Source: Massilia timonae CCUG 45783 (GTDB lineage Bacteria > Pseudomonadota > Gammaproteobacteria > Burkholderiales > Burkholderiaceae_D). From it: 64,000 nt of DNA. Within the stretch, counting starts at the first letter, position 1. Each line of letters begins with the position of its first letter. This document shows positions 50,214 to 61,046 of the stretch, piece by piece. A program made the translations under genes and the position numbers. The stretch spans positions 60,695-124,694 of the forward strand of contig NZ_JH992924.1 of assembly GCF_000315425.1 (NCBI RefSeq), in the 5' to 3' direction. A model generated the notes under the pieces. It was not told the DNA's origin. It worked only from the letters and a program-made list of their open reading frames with translations, and made no database searches.

Positions 50214-50230
50214 ATACAGGACGGTGCGGC

Positions 50231-51595
50231 TTAGCGGGCTGCCATCGACGAGCCGCTTGGCGCCATCAGCGAGAAGCGGTGGTTCATCTCGGCGGCTGCC
50301 ATGCGGAAGCGTGCCAGTTCGGCCTGGTTCAGCGGTTGCTGGGCCAGCGACTTGAACTTGTTCGGGTCCTTGGCCACGCCTGCGACGCGGAATTCATAGT
50401 GCAGGTGCGGGCCGGTCGACCAGCCGGTCGAGCCGACGTAGCCGATCACCTGGCCCTGGCTGATCTTGGCGCCCTTGCGCATGCCTGGCGCGATGCGGCT
50501 CATGTGGGCGTAGGCGGTGCTGTAGTTCGACCAGTGCTTCAGGACGACCATATTGCCGTAGCCATTGCCGTTGCCTGCGAAGTCGACGGTGGCATCGGCC
50601 ACGGCGCGGATCGGGGTGCCGGTGGCGGCGGCGAAGTCGACGCCTTTATGCGCCTTGAACTTGCCCGAGATCGGGTGCACGCGCATCGAGAAGCCCGACG
50701 AGACGCGCGAGTATTGCAGTGGCGATTTGAGGAAGGCTTTCTTGAGCGACTTGCCGTCCAGCGAGTAGTAACCACCCTGCTTGGAGACCGGATCTTCGTA
50801 CCACACCGACTGATAGCTGGTGCCGCGGTTGACGAATTCGCCGGCCAGGATGCGACCGGTCTTGATCAGTTCGCCGTCGAGCCAGAAGGTTTCGTACACG
50901 ACATTGAAACGGTCGCCGCGCTTGACGTCGCTGCGGAAGTCGATATTGGTCGAGAACATCTCGATGATCTGGCCAACGATCGAATCCGGGATGCTGCCGC
51001 CGTCGACGTTGGCGTCGGTGGCCGCGTACAGCGAGCTGGTGATTTCGCGCGAACGCATCTCGATGCGGCGCTCGAGCTTGGCCGGCGCCTCGAGGGCGAC
51101 GAATTCCTCGCCCTTGCGCTGCACGGTGATCGTGCGTGCTTCGCCGCTCTTGCCGTCGCTGACGGTGGCGCGCATCGACAGCAGCAGGCCGTTCTCGTCG
51201 GTCTCGGCCTGGATGCGCTTGCCGGTCTGGAGCGACAGCAGGCGCTTTGCGAGCTTGTCGGAGCGAACGAACTTTTGCGCTTGCGCGTCTTCGATGCCGA
51301 GGCGGGTGAAGAGCGAGCCGAGCGAATCGCCGCGGCGGATGCGTTCTTCGTGGATGAACTGCTGCTCGTCTTGCTGGAGCGCGGCGATCTGGTCGGCCAG
51401 GTTCGGCAGTTCCAGGTCTTGCGCAACAGAGGTGACGGGCAGGTCGGAGGGATCGGGAGCGATCGGTGCAACGCCCACGGCGCCAAAGGCGCACACGCTC
51501 AGGAAGACGGCGCCGGCGCTCAGGACGCGGGCTTTGCGGGTCTTCGGCAGCAGCGCTAGCAGGCTTTTACCAGTGATTTTCTGTATAGGGTTCAT
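50231..51595 (-). CDS. M23 family metallopeptidase (MepM-like)
   Basis: 454 residues from ATG 51595 (MNPIQKITGKSL); the upstream TTG 51628 is less likely. One membrane anchor near 23-45, an OapA/LysM-like region (about 75-170 with IRRGDSLGSLFTRLGI), a second domain, and the M23 peptidase (about 300-420): zinc His and Asp in HKGVDFAA and the HxH pair in HLHYEF. It should cut peptidoglycan cross-links during growth. Divergent from tyrS. Position next to anmK and tyrS is conserved. Confidence 0.94.
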   Translation of the reverse strand: MNPIQKITGKSLLALLPKTRKARVLSAGAVFLSVCAFGAVGVAPIAPDPSDLPVTSVAQDLELPNLADQIAALQQDEQQFIHEERIRRGDSLGSLFTRLGIEDAQAQKFVRSDKLAKRLLSLQTGKRIQAETDENGLLLSMRATVSDGKSGEARTITVQRKGEEFVALEAPAKLERRIEMRSREITSSLYAATDANVDGGSIPDSIVGQIIEMFSTNIDFRSDVKRGDRFNVVYETFWLDGELIKTGRILAGEFVNRGTSYQSVWYEDPVSKQGGYYSLDGKSLKKAFLKSPLQYSRVSSGFSMRVHPISGKFKAHKGVDFAAATGTPIRAVADATVDFAGNGNGYGNMVVLKHWSNYSTAYAHMSRIAPGMRKGAKISQGQVIGYVGSTGWSTGPHLHYEFRVAGVAKDPNKFKSLAQQPLNQAELARFRMAAAEMNHRFSLMAPSGSSMAAR

Positions 51596-51743
51596 GCAAT
51601 CAGTTAAAATTTGCGGCTGAACTTTCAAGGGCCATGTATTGCGTTTCCGAAAAAGTTTTCTCTAGGAAACGAAAACAGGATCGTGAATTATACCAAAAGA
51701 AGTGGTCCTACAACCGTTTTAGCCAATTTCCTACACGAATTTT

Positions 51744-53003
51744 ATGACCTCAAATGCAGCTGGTGCTAGCACTCCGGCAACTTCCATTAATGCTTTGCCA
51801 CTGACTGACAAGGTCCTTGAGTCCCTCGCGATCGCCAAGCGCGGCGTCGACGAACTGTTGATCGAAAGCGATTTTGCGCAAAAACTGGCGCGCTCGGAGC
51901 AGACCGGCAAGCCGCTGCGCATCAAGCTGGGCCTGGATCCGACGGCCCCGGACTTGCATCTCGGCCACACCGTCGTGCTGAATAAATTGCGTCAATTGCA
52001 AGACCTGGGTCACCAGGTGATCTTTTTGATCGGCGACTTCACTTCCATGATTGGCGACCCGTCGGGCCGCAACGCCACCCGTCCGCCGCTGACCCGCGAG
52101 CAGGTCGAGGAAAACGCGATGACGTATTTCCGCCAGGCCTCGCTGGTACTGGACGCCAGCCGCACGGAAATCCGCTACAACTCCGAATGGTGCGATCCTT
52201 TGGGCGCGCGCGGCATGATCCAGCTCGCCTCGCGCTACACCGTGGCCCGCATGATGGAGCGCGACGACTTTACCAAGCGCTACAAGAGTGGGACTCCGAT
52301 CGCCGTGCATGAGTTCCTTTATCCGCTGATGCAGGGCTATGATTCGGTCGCTTTGCAGTCAGACCTTGAGCTGGGTGGAACGGACCAGAAATTCAACTTG
52401 CTGGTTGGCCGCGAGCTGCAGAAGGACTACGGCCAGGAGCCGCAGTGCATCCTGACCATGCCGCTGCTGGAAGGCCTGGACGGCGTCGACAAGATGTCCA
52501 AGTCCAAGAACAACTATATTGGCATCACCGAAGCGCCGAACAGCATGTTCGGCAAACTGATGAGCATCTCGGACGAGATGATGTGGAAGTACTTCAATCT
52601 GCTGTCGTTCCGCTCGCTCGACGACATCGCGCAATTGAAGGCGACGATCGACGGCGGCGCCAATCCGCGCGATGCGAAAGTGGCGCTGGGCAAGGAAATC
52701 GTCACGCGCTTCCACTCGGCCGCTGCGGCCGACGACGCGCTGGCCGACTTCGTCAACCGCTCCAAGGGCGGCATTCCGGACGACGTGCCGGAAGTGTCGC
52801 TGTCCGGCGCTCCGCTGGGCCTGCCGCAACTGCTGAAGGCCGCCGGCCTGTGCGCCTCGACCTCGGAAGCCATGCGCATGGTCGACCAGGGCGGCGTGCG
52901 CATCGACGGCGCCGTGGTCAGCGACAAGGGCCTGCAAGTGGCTGCCGGCGCCGTCGTGGTGCAAGTCGGCAAGCGCAAGTTCGCCCGCGTCACGCTCGCA
53001 TGA
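51744..53003 (+). CDS. tyrS: Tyrosyl-tRNA synthetase
   Basis: 419 residues. Class I motifs: HLGH ([14 protein letters not shown]) and KMSKS (DKMSKSKNN). C-terminal S4-type RNA-binding domain (about 350-415). The long TyrZ-like form with IREF-type spacing is usual in betaproteobacteria. ATG 51744 has a weak ribosome site; a TATACC box near 51694 is a possible -10. Its stop overlaps dtd as ATGA. Confidence 0.98.
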   Translation: MTSNAAGASTPATSINALPLTDKVLESLAIAKRGVDELLIESDFAQKLARSEQTGKPLRIKLGLDPTAPDLHLGHTVVLNKLRQLQDLGHQVIFLIGDFTSMIGDPSGRNATRPPLTREQVEENAMTYFRQASLVLDASRTEIRYNSEWCDPLGARGMIQLASRYTVARMMERDDFTKRYKSGTPIAVHEFLYPLMQGYDSVALQSDLELGGTDQKFNLLVGRELQKDYGQEPQCILTMPLLEGLDGVDKMSKSKNNYIGITEAPNSMFGKLMSISDEMMWKYFNLLSFRSLDDIAQLKATIDGGANPRDAKVALGKEIVTRFHSAAAADDALADFVNRSKGGIPDDVPEVSLSGAPLGLPQLLKAAGLCASTSEAMRMVDQGGVRIDGAVVSDKGLQVAAGAVVVQVGKRKFARVTLA

Positions 53004-53458
53004 TTGGCCTGCTGCAACGCGTGAGCGAAGCGGCGGTGCGCGTCGACGGCCAGACCGTCGGCGCCATCGGGCCCGGCCTGATGGTGTTGGTGTGCGCCGA
53101 AAAGGGCGATACCGAACGCGAGGCCGACCTGCTGCTGACCAAGCTGCTGGGGTACCGCGTGTTTTCCGACGAGGCCGGCAAGATGAATCGCAGCGTGACG
53201 GACACTGGCGGCGGCCTGCTGCTGGTGCCGCAGTTCACCCTGGCGGCCGATACGAAATCGGGCACGCGTCCTTCGTTCTCGCCGGCCGCCGCGCCGGAAG
53301 ACGGACGGCGCCTGTTCGAGCATGTCGTGCGCCAGGCGCGCGAGCGCCATGGCATTGTCGAGACCGGCGTATTTGGTGCCGACATGAAAGTGTCACTCAT
53401 CAACGATGGCCCGGTCACATTCTGGCTGCGTATTGATCCCGTCGGGGCGGCGCGCTGA
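53000..53458 (+). CDS. dtd: D-aminoacyl-tRNA deacylase
   Basis: 152 residues from ATG 53000. [14 protein letters not shown] at the N-terminus, [17 protein letters not shown] (the usual SQFTL reads PQFTL here, a common variant in betaproteobacteria), and GPVTFWL with the Gly-cisPro motif that rejects L-amino acids. It hydrolyses D-Tyr and Gly misacylated tRNA; coupling to tyrS is functionally sensible. Confidence 0.96.
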   Translation: MIGLLQRVSEAAVRVDGQTVGAIGPGLMVLVCAEKGDTEREADLLLTKLLGYRVFSDEAGKMNRSVTDTGGGLLLVPQFTLAADTKSGTRPSFSPAAAPEDGRRLFEHVVRQARERHGIVETGVFGADMKVSLINDGPVTFWLRIDPVGAAR

Positions 53459-53505
53459 AACCCGCGCCTGGCGCCAAGGTCAAATTTAGTAGCCAGGGAG
53501 GTCAT

Positions 53506-54171
53506 ATGCGAATCTGGAGCGATTCATTCACCGATGGGGCCGACATCCCCGCCGCTTACGCGTTCGCGGTCAGCGATCCTGATGCCCACGTCAAGCTGTC
53601 GAGCAACCGCAATCCCCATATCGCCTGGGACGACGTGCCGGCCGGCACGCAGTCGCTGGTACTGATCTGCCACGATCCCGACGTGCCGTCCGAAGGCGGC
53701 GACGTCAACAAGGAAGGCCGTACCGTACCGGCCGCCTTGCCGCGCGTCGATTTTTTCCACTGGACGCTGGCCGACATCCCGGTCTGCCTCAAGTCGCTGG
53801 CCGAAGGCATGTTTTCCGACATGGTCACGCCGCATGGAAAGCCCGGTCCCGAAGTCGCCTTCACCGTCAAGAACGGCACCGAACACCAGCTGCGCCACGG
53901 CGTCAACGACTATACCGGCTGGTTCGCGGGCGACCCCGACATGGCGGGCGAGTTCTACGGCTATGACGGCCCGTGCCCGCCATGGAACGACGAGCGCGTG
54001 CACCATTATGTGTTTACGCTGTATGCGCTCGACATCCCGCGCCTGCCGCTGGAGGGGCGGTTCACAGGCCACGAGGCGCGCATGGCGATCCAGGGGCATA
54101 TCCTGGACGAAGCGCGTATCTTCGGCACGTACTCGCTCAATCCGCGCATCGTGGCCGACCTGTCCAAATAA
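53506..54171 (+). CDS. YbhB/YbcL family Raf kinase inhibitor-like protein
   Basis: 221 residues. PEBP fold signatures: PHIAWDDVPAGTQSLVLICHDPDVP and DFFHWTLADIP, then YDGPCPPWNDERVHHYVFTLYALD and EARMAIQGHIL. There is no signal peptide, so it is cytoplasmic. Function in bacteria is unclear. GGGAGGTC provides the ribosome site. It is followed by a histidine phosphatase gene after 38 bases. Confidence 0.93.
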   Translation: MRIWSDSFTDGADIPAAYAFAVSDPDAHVKLSSNRNPHIAWDDVPAGTQSLVLICHDPDVPSEGGDVNKEGRTVPAALPRVDFFHWTLADIPVCLKSLAEGMFSDMVTPHGKPGPEVAFTVKNGTEHQLRHGVNDYTGWFAGDPDMAGEFYGYDGPCPPWNDERVHHYVFTLYALDIPRLPLEGRFTGHEARMAIQGHILDEARIFGTYSLNPRIVADLSK

Positions 54172-54187
54172 ATCATTTCGCTGCCCC

Positions 54188-54209
54188 GAGGTTCGGGTGC
54201 AAGAACCTC
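54188..54209 (+). promoter_or_regulatory. Hairpin ending directly at the start codon of the phosphatase gene
   Basis: GAGGTTC (54188-54194) and GAACCTC (54203-54209) form a perfect 7-bp stem whose last base touches ATG 54210. The only Shine-Dalgarno-like GAGG is inside the stem, so translation is probably modulated by its folding. Confidence 0.5.
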
Positions 54210-54896
54210 ATGACCCAGAACGCAACGCCCGCGGGCGCCACCACCATCCTCCTGATCCGCCACGGCGAAACCGCCTGGAATGCCGAGCGCCGGCTGCAGG
54301 GCCATCTCGATATCGCACTCAATGCCGAAGGCGAGCGCCAGGCCGCGGCGCTCGGCGCGGCGCTGGCCGGCGAACGCATCGACCTGGTCGTGTCGAGCGA
54401 CCTGGCGCGTGCGCGGCAGACGGCCGAGGCGATCGTGCGCGCCCGCGGCCCGCACGGGATCGATCGCCCGGGTCCGCAGCGCGACCCCCAGCTGCGCGAA
54501 CGCTGCTACGGCGGCTTCGAAGGCTTGCTCTACAGCGAAATCGCGGCCCGCTTTCCGCTCGAGTTCGCCGCATGGCAGGCGCGCAACGTCGATGCGGTCC
54601 TGCCGCCAGGTAAGAATCAGGGTGAAACTTTCCGCAGCTTCTACGAGCGCGCCACGAAGGCGATCCTGGGCCATGCGGCGCGCCACCCCGGCCAGACCCT
54701 GGCGCTGGTGGCGCACGGCGGCGTGCTCGAGTGCGCCTACCGGGCGGCTCTCGGCCTGCCGCTGGAAACGCCGCGCGACTTCAAGGTGCACAACGCCAGC
54801 ATCAACCGTTTCGTGGTCGAGCAGGGCTGCTTGACACTGGTCAGCTGGGGTGAAATTGGTCACTTGCGCCAGACGGCGCTGGACGACTTGCCCTGA
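54210..54896 (+). CDS. Histidine phosphatase family protein (phosphoglycerate mutase-like)
   Basis: 228 residues from ATG 54210. Phospho-His motif LLIRHGETAWN, R in ARARQTAEAI, E in ERCYGGFEG, and second His in LVAHGGVLECAYRA. Such enzymes (GpmB/CobC branch) are cofactor-independent of 2,3-BPG and act on diverse phosphates; the substrate is unknown. Followed by a terminator at 54911. Confidence 0.93.
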   Translation: MTQNATPAGATTILLIRHGETAWNAERRLQGHLDIALNAEGERQAAALGAALAGERIDLVVSSDLARARQTAEAIVRARGPHGIDRPGPQRDPQLRERCYGGFEGLLYSEIAARFPLEFAAWQARNVDAVLPPGKNQGETFRSFYERATKAILGHAARHPGQTLALVAHGGVLECAYRAALGLPLETPRDFKVHNASINRFVVEQGCLTLVSWGEIGHLRQTALDDLP

Positions 54897-54910
54897 CAGC
54901 CAAGCGCGTA

Positions 54911-54937
54911 AAACAGGCGCGACAACGCCTGTTTCTT
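54911..54937 (+). terminator. Terminator after the histidine phosphatase gene
   Basis: Nine-bp perfect stem AAACAGGCG/CGCCTGTTT, six-base loop, TTTCTTC tail. Confidence 0.85.
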
Positions 54938-55045
54938 CGGCCTGCCAATATCGCACACGCAACAATCACATTAATTTTGCTGATAATTTGAGCAGCGCTT
55001 GGGGTAAAATAGCAGGTTCCCAAGAAACTTCTGAGTTTTTCTGCT

Positions 55046-56071
55046 GTGCAAATCGGTCCATATCACCTGCGTAATAACGTCTTTGTCGCCCCCATGGCCG
55101 GAGTGACGGACCGTCCGTTCCGGCAGCTGTGCAAGCAGCTCGGCGCGGGCTATGCGGTGTCCGAAATGGCGGCGTCGAACCCGCGCCTGTGGGCCAGCGA
55201 AAAGACCTCGCGCCGCATCGACCATGCGGGCGAGATGGAGCCGAAGGCGGTGCAGATCGCCGGCGCCGATCCTAAAGACCTCGCCGATTGCGCGAAGTTC
55301 AACGTCGAGCGCGGCGCTCAGATCATCGACATCAATATGGGTTGCCCGGTCAAGAAGGTGTGCAATAGCTGGTGCGGTTCGGCCCTGTTGCAGCACGAAG
55401 ACCTGGTCGAGCGCATCCTGCACGCCGTGGTCGAGGCGGTCGACGTGCCGGTCACCCTGAAGTTCCGCACCGGCTGGGATCGCCAAAACAAGAACGCGCT
55501 GCGCATTGCGCGCCTGGCCGAGCAGGCCGGCATCCAGATGCTGACCCTGCACGGCCGCACCCGCGCCGACGGCTACAAGGGCGAGGCCGAATACGACACC
55601 ATCCGCGCCGTGAAGCAGGCGGTGAGCATCCCGCTGGTGGCCAATGGCGACATCACGACGCCCGAGAAGGCGAAGTTCGTGCTCGACCATACCGGCGCCG
55701 ATGCGGTCATGATCGGCCGCGCGGCCCAGGGCCGTCCCTGGATCTGCCGCGAGATCGACCACTACCTGCGCACCGGCGAACACCTGCCGGCGCCGCTGGT
55801 GGACGAAGTGCGCGAATTGATGAACGAGCACTTGCCGGCCCATTACGCCTTCTATGGCGAATACGTCGGCGTGCGCACCGCGCGCAAGCACATCGGCTGG
55901 TATGTACAAGACCTTCCGGGCGGCGAGGAATTCCGGCAGCGCATGAACTTGCTGGAATCGACGGCCGAGCAACTGGCGGCGGTCGATGAGTTTTTCAAAT
56001 CGCAGCACAGGCATGGCGAGCGGTTACAATACCGCCCCTCGCATTCGGATGTCGACGCGATCGCGGCATAA
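55046..56071 (+). CDS. dusB: tRNA-dihydrouridine synthase B
   Basis: 341 residues from GTG 55046 (QIGPYHLRNNVFVAPMAGVTDRPFR). FMN barrel with catalytic Cys in NMGCPVKKVCNSWCGSALL, and FRTGWD and HGRTRADGY. It reduces U17 in tRNA. It precedes fis with 94 bases in between, the dusB-fis operon known from enterobacteria. The upstream 148 bases are AT-rich, with a TAAAAT box near 55003 and no good -35. Confidence 0.96.
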   Translation: MQIGPYHLRNNVFVAPMAGVTDRPFRQLCKQLGAGYAVSEMAASNPRLWASEKTSRRIDHAGEMEPKAVQIAGADPKDLADCAKFNVERGAQIIDINMGCPVKKVCNSWCGSALLQHEDLVERILHAVVEAVDVPVTLKFRTGWDRQNKNALRIARLAEQAGIQMLTLHGRTRADGYKGEAEYDTIRAVKQAVSIPLVANGDITTPEKAKFVLDHTGADAVMIGRAAQGRPWICREIDHYLRTGEHLPAPLVDEVRELMNEHLPAHYAFYGEYVGVRTARKHIGWYVQDLPGGEEFRQRMNLLESTAEQLAAVDEFFKSQHRHGERLQYRPSHSDVDAIAA

Positions 56072-56165
56072 GCACCAGGAATAAGCACCACACCACAAGA
56101 AGAACACGGGGACGCGCTGTGCGTGAGCGCAGCAATCATTAAACCAGGATGAAGCAGCAGAAGAC

Positions 56166-56399
56166 ATGAGCAAAGAAAGTATCCAGGAAGTCGTCCAGAA
56201 GAGTCTCGAAGATTATTTCAACGATCTGGGCGAACAAAAGCCGACCAACATCTACGACATGATGGTGTTGACCGTCGAAAAGCCCGTCCTCGAAGTCGTC
56301 ATGTCGCGCGCCGACGGCAACCAGTCGCACGCCGCACAGATGCTGGGCATTAACCGGAACACTTTGCGCAAGAAACTGCAGGAGCACGGGCTGCTCTAA
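56166..56399 (+). CDS. fis: DNA-binding protein Fis
   Basis: 77 residues, the short betaproteobacterial form (98 in E. coli) without the N-terminal Hin-activation arm. C-terminal helix-turn-helix: [27 protein letters not shown] nucleoid protein and regulator. Directly upstream, ATAAGCACCA occurs twice (56068-56077, 56081-56090), as part of the dusB end. Confidence 0.96.
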   Translation: MSKESIQEVVQKSLEDYFNDLGEQKPTNIYDMMVLTVEKPVLEVVMSRADGNQSHAAQMLGINRNTLRKKLQEHGLL

Positions 56400-56494
56400 G
56401 CGTGACCCACGTGGCCGCGCACCGGGCGCGCGGCCATGACCGGATCCCCGATCCGCCTGCCCGCCGCCAGGAATTCTCAACCATAGGCCACACC

Positions 56495-58081
56495 ATGATC
56501 AAACAAGCTCTCATTTCCGTATCCGACAAGACCGGCGTGCTCGATTTCGCGCGCGCGCTCTCTTCGCTCGGCGTCAACATCCTGTCCACCGGCGGCACCG
56601 CCAAGCTGCTGCAGGATAACGGCGTGCCGGTGACCGAAGTCGCCGACTACACCGGTTTCCCGGAAATGCTGGATGGCCGCGTCAAGACCCTGCACCCGAA
56701 AGTGCACGGCGGCATCCTGGCGCGCCGCGATTTTCCTGAGCACGTCGCCAAGCTGGAAGAGCACGGCATTCCGCAGATCGACATGGTCGTGGTCAACCTG
56801 TACCCGTTCCAGCAGACCGTCGCCAAGGAAGAGTGCTCGCTGGAAGATGCGATCGAGAACATCGACATCGGCGGCCCGACCATGCTGCGTTCGGCGGCCA
56901 AGAACCACCGCGACGTGGTCGTGATCGTCGACCCGCTTGACTATGGTGTGGTGCTGGCCGAGATGAAGGGCCAGGGCGAAGCCACCGGCCCGGTCAGCTA
57001 TGAAACCAGGTTCCGCCTGGCCAAGAAAGTGTTCGCGCACACCGCGCAGTACGACGGCGCGATCACCAACTACCTGACCAGCCTGGGCGAAGACCGCGCG
57101 CACGCGACCCGTTCGAGCTTCCCGCAGACCCTGAACATGGGCTTCGAGAAAGTCCAGGACATGCGCTACGGCGAGAACCCGCACCAGGGCGCCGCCTTCT
57201 ACCGTGACCTGGTCAGCGTCGACGGCGCACTGGCCAACTACACCCAGCTGCAGGGCAAGGAACTGTCGTACAACAATATCGCCGATGCCGATGCGGCCTG
57301 GGAATGCGTCAAGTCGCTGGGCGGTCTCGGCCAGCCGGCCGGCTGCGTGATCGTCAAGCACGCCAACCCGTGCGGCGTGGCGATCGGCACTGATGCGCTG
57401 GACGCTTACTCGCGCGCGCTGCAGACCGACCCGACCTCGGCCTTCGGCGGCATCATCGCCTTCAACGTCGAAGTCGACGGCACGGCGGCCGAAGCCCTGT
57501 CAAAACTGTTCGTCGAAGTGCTGATCGCGCCATCGTTCACCGCGGAAGCGCGCCAGATCATGGCGGCCAAGCAGAATGTGCGCCTGCTCGAGATCGCGCT
57601 GGGCGCCGGCCAGAACGCGTATGACGTCAAGCGCGTCGGCGGCGGCCTGCTGGTGCAGTCGCCGGATGCCAAGAACGTAGGCCTGGGCGAACTGCGCGTG
57701 GTCACCAAGAAGCACCCGACCCAGCAGCAGCTGCAGGACATGATGTTCGCCTGGCGCGTGGCCAAGTTCGTGAAATCGAACGCGATCGTGTTCTGCGCCA
57801 ACGGCATGACCCTGGGCGTCGGCGCCGGCCAGATGAGCCGCATCGACTCGGCCCGCATCGCCTCGATCAAGGCCCAGAACGCCGGCCTGTCGCTCACCGG
57901 TTCGGCGGTGGCGTCGGATGCCTTCTTCCCGTTCCGCGACGGCCTGGACGTGGTCGTTGACGCCGGCGCGACCTGCGTGATCCACCCGGGCGGCTCGATG
58001 CGCGACCAGGAAGTGATCGATGCGGCCGACGAGCGCGGCGTGGTGATGCTGTACACCGGCACCCGTCACTTCCGTCACTGA
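56495..58081 (+). CDS. purH: Bifunctional AICAR transformylase / IMP cyclohydrolase
   Basis: 528 residues from ATG 56495; the in-frame ATG 56402 would give a 31-residue non-conserved leader. N-terminal MGS-like IMP cyclohydrolase (about 1-145: [33 protein letters not shown]) and C-terminal transformylase (about 200-528: [22 protein letters not shown]). Last two steps of purine synthesis. It lies downstream of fis. Confidence 0.98.
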   Translation: MIKQALISVSDKTGVLDFARALSSLGVNILSTGGTAKLLQDNGVPVTEVADYTGFPEMLDGRVKTLHPKVHGGILARRDFPEHVAKLEEHGIPQIDMVVVNLYPFQQTVAKEECSLEDAIENIDIGGPTMLRSAAKNHRDVVVIVDPLDYGVVLAEMKGQGEATGPVSYETRFRLAKKVFAHTAQYDGAITNYLTSLGEDRAHATRSSFPQTLNMGFEKVQDMRYGENPHQGAAFYRDLVSVDGALANYTQLQGKELSYNNIADADAAWECVKSLGGLGQPAGCVIVKHANPCGVAIGTDALDAYSRALQTDPTSAFGGIIAFNVEVDGTAAEALSKLFVEVLIAPSFTAEARQIMAAKQNVRLLEIALGAGQNAYDVKRVGGGLLVQSPDAKNVGLGELRVVTKKHPTQQQLQDMMFAWRVAKFVKSNAIVFCANGMTLGVGAGQMSRIDSARIASIKAQNAGLSLTGSAVASDAFFPFRDGLDVVVDAGATCVIHPGGSMRDQEVIDAADERGVVMLYTGTRHFRH

Positions 58082-58093
58082 TCCGGTGACACG

Positions 58094-58157
58094 TCGGGCC
58101 GGCGGAACTTGCCGGCCCGATGCGATCAAACCGTGGTGAACCTGTGTTTTTGCACAG
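58094..58157 (+). other. Hairpins between purH and ruvC
   Basis: A perfect 10-bp stem TCGGGCCGGC/GCCGGCCCGA (58094-58120) without T run, and a small CTGTG/CACAG hairpin (58142-58157) followed by TATTTTT. Together they may end the purH transcript. Confidence 0.55.
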
Positions 58158-58199
58158 TATTTTTCCCACGAACACCCCCAGCCGGGGTAACATTCCATA

Positions 58200-58739
58200 A
58201 TGATTATTCTCGGCATCGACCCGGGCCTGCGCACGACGGGGTTCGGCGTTATTGAAAAACACGGCGCCAAGCTGCGCTACGTCGCCTCGGGCACCATCAA
58301 GACCGGGCTGGAGGGCGCTTTGCCGCCGCGGCTCAAGGTCATCCTGCACGGCGTCAGCGAAATCATCGCCACCTACCGCCCGGCCTGTTCGGCCATCGAA
58401 AAAGTCTTCGTCAACGTGAACCCGCAATCGACCCTGCTGCTGGGCCAGGCGCGCGGCGCGGCGATCACGGCCCTGGTCAGCGCCGACCTCGACGTGGCCG
58501 AATACACGGCGGTGCAGGTGAAGCAGGCCGTGGTCGGCACCGGGAAGGCGGCCAAGCCGCAGGTGCAGGACATGGTCGCGCGCCTGCTCAAGCTGCCGGG
58601 CCTGCCGGGCACCGACGCCGCCGACGCCCTGGGCGTCGCCATCTGCCATGCTCACAGCATCGACACCTTGTCGCTACTGGGCACGCTGTCGCCCGATATG
58701 CAGGCGCTGCGCATGAAGAACAGCCGTCTCGTCTCTTAA
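58200..58739 (+). CDS. ruvC: Holliday junction resolvase RuvC
   Basis: 179 residues. RNase H-like fold with [15 protein letters not shown] (first Asp), [11 protein letters not shown] (Glu) and [16 protein letters not shown] (C-terminal Asp pair). It cleaves Holliday junctions in RuvABC. First of ruvC-ruvA-ruvB with 15-base gaps. Confidence 0.98.
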   Translation: MIILGIDPGLRTTGFGVIEKHGAKLRYVASGTIKTGLEGALPPRLKVILHGVSEIIATYRPACSAIEKVFVNVNPQSTLLLGQARGAAITALVSADLDVAEYTAVQVKQAVVGTGKAAKPQVQDMVARLLKLPGLPGTDAADALGVAICHAHSIDTLSLLGTLSPDMQALRMKNSRLVS

Positions 58740-58754
58740 TTAGGAACCTTACCG

Positions 58755-59333
58755 ATGATCGGTCGCCTCTCTGGAATCCTGCTCGAAAAAGCGCCGCCGC
58801 ACGTGCTGGTCGATTGCAATGGCGTCGGCTATGAAGTCGACGTGCCGATGAGCACCTTTTATAACTTGCCGCATACCGGCGAAAAAGTCGTGCTGTTCAC
58901 CCACCTGGTGGTGCGCGAGGATGCGCACCTGCTGTTCGGCTTCGGCTCCGCTTCCGAACGCGCGTTGTTTCGCCAGCTGATCAAGATCACCGGCATCGGC
59001 GCGCGCATGGCGCTGGCGATCCTGTCCGGCATGTCGGTGGCCGAATTGTCGCAGGCCGTCACGCTGCAGGAAACCGGCCGCCTGGTGAAGGTGCCGGGCA
59101 TCGGCAAGAAGACGGCCGAACGCCTGCTGCTCGAACTGAAAGGCAAGCTGGGCGCCGACATCGGCATGGTCGCCGGCGCGGCGCGTGACGACGCGCAGGT
59201 GGACGTGCTCAATGCGCTGGCCGCGCTGGGGTATTCTGACAAGGAAGCGCTCCTCGCGATCAAGAACATGCCGGCCGGCTCGAGCGTCTCGGACGGCATC
59301 AAGTTCGCGCTGAAGGCGCTGTCCAAAGGCTGA
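58755..59333 (+). CDS. ruvA: Holliday junction branch migration protein RuvA
   Basis: 192 residues. N-terminal OB-fold ([28 protein letters not shown]), double helix-hairpin-helix ([33 protein letters not shown]), and C-terminal RuvB-contacting domain ([13 protein letters not shown]). Standard size. It targets RuvB to junctions. Confidence 0.98.
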   Translation: MIGRLSGILLEKAPPHVLVDCNGVGYEVDVPMSTFYNLPHTGEKVVLFTHLVVREDAHLLFGFGSASERALFRQLIKITGIGARMALAILSGMSVAELSQAVTLQETGRLVKVPGIGKKTAERLLLELKGKLGADIGMVAGAARDDAQVDVLNALAALGYSDKEALLAIKNMPAGSSVSDGIKFALKALSKG

Positions 59334-59348
59334 GGAAGAATCTGAGCA

Positions 59349-60416
59349 ATGAGCATCCAGACCGACAACTTCACCGAACACCGCGTGATCGACGCCGCGC
59401 CGGCCTCGCCCAACGAAGAGGCGATCGAACGCGCCTTGCGTCCGAAGCAGCTGGACGAATACGTCGGCCAGGAAAAGATCCGCGATCAGCTCGAGATCTT
59501 CATCCACGCGGCGCGCAAGCGGCGCGAGGCGCTCGACCACACCCTGCTGTTCGGTCCGCCGGGCCTGGGTAAAACGACGCTGGCCCACATCATCGCGCGC
59601 GAGATGGGCGTCAACCTGCGCCAGACCTCGGGCCCGGTGCTCGAGCGTCCCGGCGACCTGGCGGCGCTGCTCACGAATCTCGAGCCGAACGACGTGCTGT
59701 TCATCGACGAGATCCACCGGTTGTCGCCGGTGGTCGAGGAGATTTTGTATCCGGCGCTCGAGGACTACCAGATCGACATCATGATCGGCGAGGGTCCGGC
59801 CGCGCGCTCGGTCAAGCTCGACCTGCAGCCGTTCACCCTGGTCGGCGCCACCACCCGCGCCGGCATGCTGACCAATCCGCTGCGCGACCGCTTCGGCATC
59901 GTGGCGCGCCTCGAGTTCTACAACGTCGACGAGCTGACCAAGATCGTGGCGCGCAGCGCCGCATTGCTGGAAGCCCCGATCGACGAGGACGGCGCGCGCG
60001 AAGTCGCCAAGCGCGCGCGCGGCACGCCGCGTATCGCCAACCGCCTGCTGCGCCGCGTGCGCGACTACGCCGAAGTGAAGGGCAATGGCGAGATCACGCG
60101 CGAGATGGCCGACCGCGCGCTCAAGATGCTCGACGTCGACACCGTCGGCTTCGACGTCATGGACCGCAAGCTGCTGGAGGCGGTGCTGTTCAAGTTCGCC
60201 GGCGGCCCGGTGGGCATCGGCAACCTGGCGGCGGCAATCGGCGAGGCCGCCGACACCATCGAGGACGTGCTCGAACCGTATCTGATCCAGCAGGGCTATC
60301 TGCAGCGCACCCCGCGCGGACGCATCGCCACGCCGCTGGCCTACCAGCACTTCGGCGTCACCGCGCCGCGCATCAGCCCGACGGGCGATTTGTGGGATAA
60401 CTTGCCTCCCGGCTGA
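59349..60416 (+). CDS. ruvB: Holliday junction helicase RuvB
   Basis: 355 residues. AAA+ motor with Walker [11 protein letters not shown], Walker [10 protein letters not shown], sensor GATTRAG, and C-terminal winged helix ending [17 protein letters not shown]. It drives branch migration with RuvA. Ends the operon; the next gene is convergent after 9 bases. Confidence 0.98.
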   Translation: MSIQTDNFTEHRVIDAAPASPNEEAIERALRPKQLDEYVGQEKIRDQLEIFIHAARKRREALDHTLLFGPPGLGKTTLAHIIAREMGVNLRQTSGPVLERPGDLAALLTNLEPNDVLFIDEIHRLSPVVEEILYPALEDYQIDIMIGEGPAARSVKLDLQPFTLVGATTRAGMLTNPLRDRFGIVARLEFYNVDELTKIVARSAALLEAPIDEDGAREVAKRARGTPRIANRLLRRVRDYAEVKGNGEITREMADRALKMLDVDTVGFDVMDRKLLEAVLFKFAGGPVGIGNLAAAIGEAADTIEDVLEPYLIQQGYLQRTPRGRIATPLAYQHFGVTAPRISPTGDLWDNLPPG

Positions 60417-60425
60417 ATCGCGCGC

Positions 60426-60824
60426 TCAGGGTCCCGGCGCGGGATGACGGCGCCGCCGCTGCAACAGCGCGGCGAGGAGGGGCGCCGGCCGGTAGACGAG
60501 CTTCAGGTACAGCAGCACGCTCAAGCCGATGACGGCGCCGGCCAGCCACAATACCGCGGGCGAGCTGCCGCGCCACAGCAGTGCGGCACTGGCGACCGTC
60601 GGCACGCCCAGCAGGATCGCGGCCGCCGTGCGCAGCAAGGCCGAGCGCAGGCGCTGGCCCGCCATGCCGATCATGATGAAACCGCTCGAGGCCAGCACCA
60701 CGCAGGCCAGCGCCGCGCCGGCCCGGCCCGTATCCGGGGGCATGCCGCCGACGCGGATCAGTATGGCGGGTGCGATGAGCACCAGCACGCCGGCCACCAG
60801 GCTGGCGAGTCGAAGAAAGATCAT
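60426..60824 (-). CDS. Small hydrophobic membrane protein, unknown
   Basis: 132 residues, about four membrane helices (near 5-23, 38-56, 62-80, 85-106), and a basic C-terminus with RRRRHP. There are no conserved motifs I recognise and it is very rich in Ala and Leu. The start ATG 60824 has a GCAAGGATGTGCC ribosome region (AAGGA). A real gene is likely from its strand-specific codon pattern and start site, but conservation is unknown. Confidence 0.65.
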   Translation of the reverse strand: MIFLRLASLVAGVLVLIAPAILIRVGGMPPDTGRAGAALACVVLASSGFIMIGMAGQRLRSALLRTAAAILLGVPTVASAALLWRGSSPAVLWLAGAVIGLSVLLYLKLVYRPAPLLAALLQRRRRHPAPGP

Positions 60825-61046
60825 GGCACATCCTTGCAGGGTGAAGAGACGACAAACGTCGGTTCATGGATAGCCATACGAAAAACATGCTGCCTGTCCG
60901 GCAGTGGAACCAAGATGGCACACAAGAAAAAATACTTGTCGTAATTGTTTCTTCGTGCGCGACGCCTTGTCACATCCCGGTCGCCGATCGCACGGTATTT
61001 CCGCGCGCATGCGCGGCGATCCGCGCCGCGTCGCGCATCGCAGACA

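Noticed and set aside
56068-56090. ATAAGCACCA direct repeat at the dusB end
   Set aside because: Ten-base duplication only; most likely a slippage product with no evident function.
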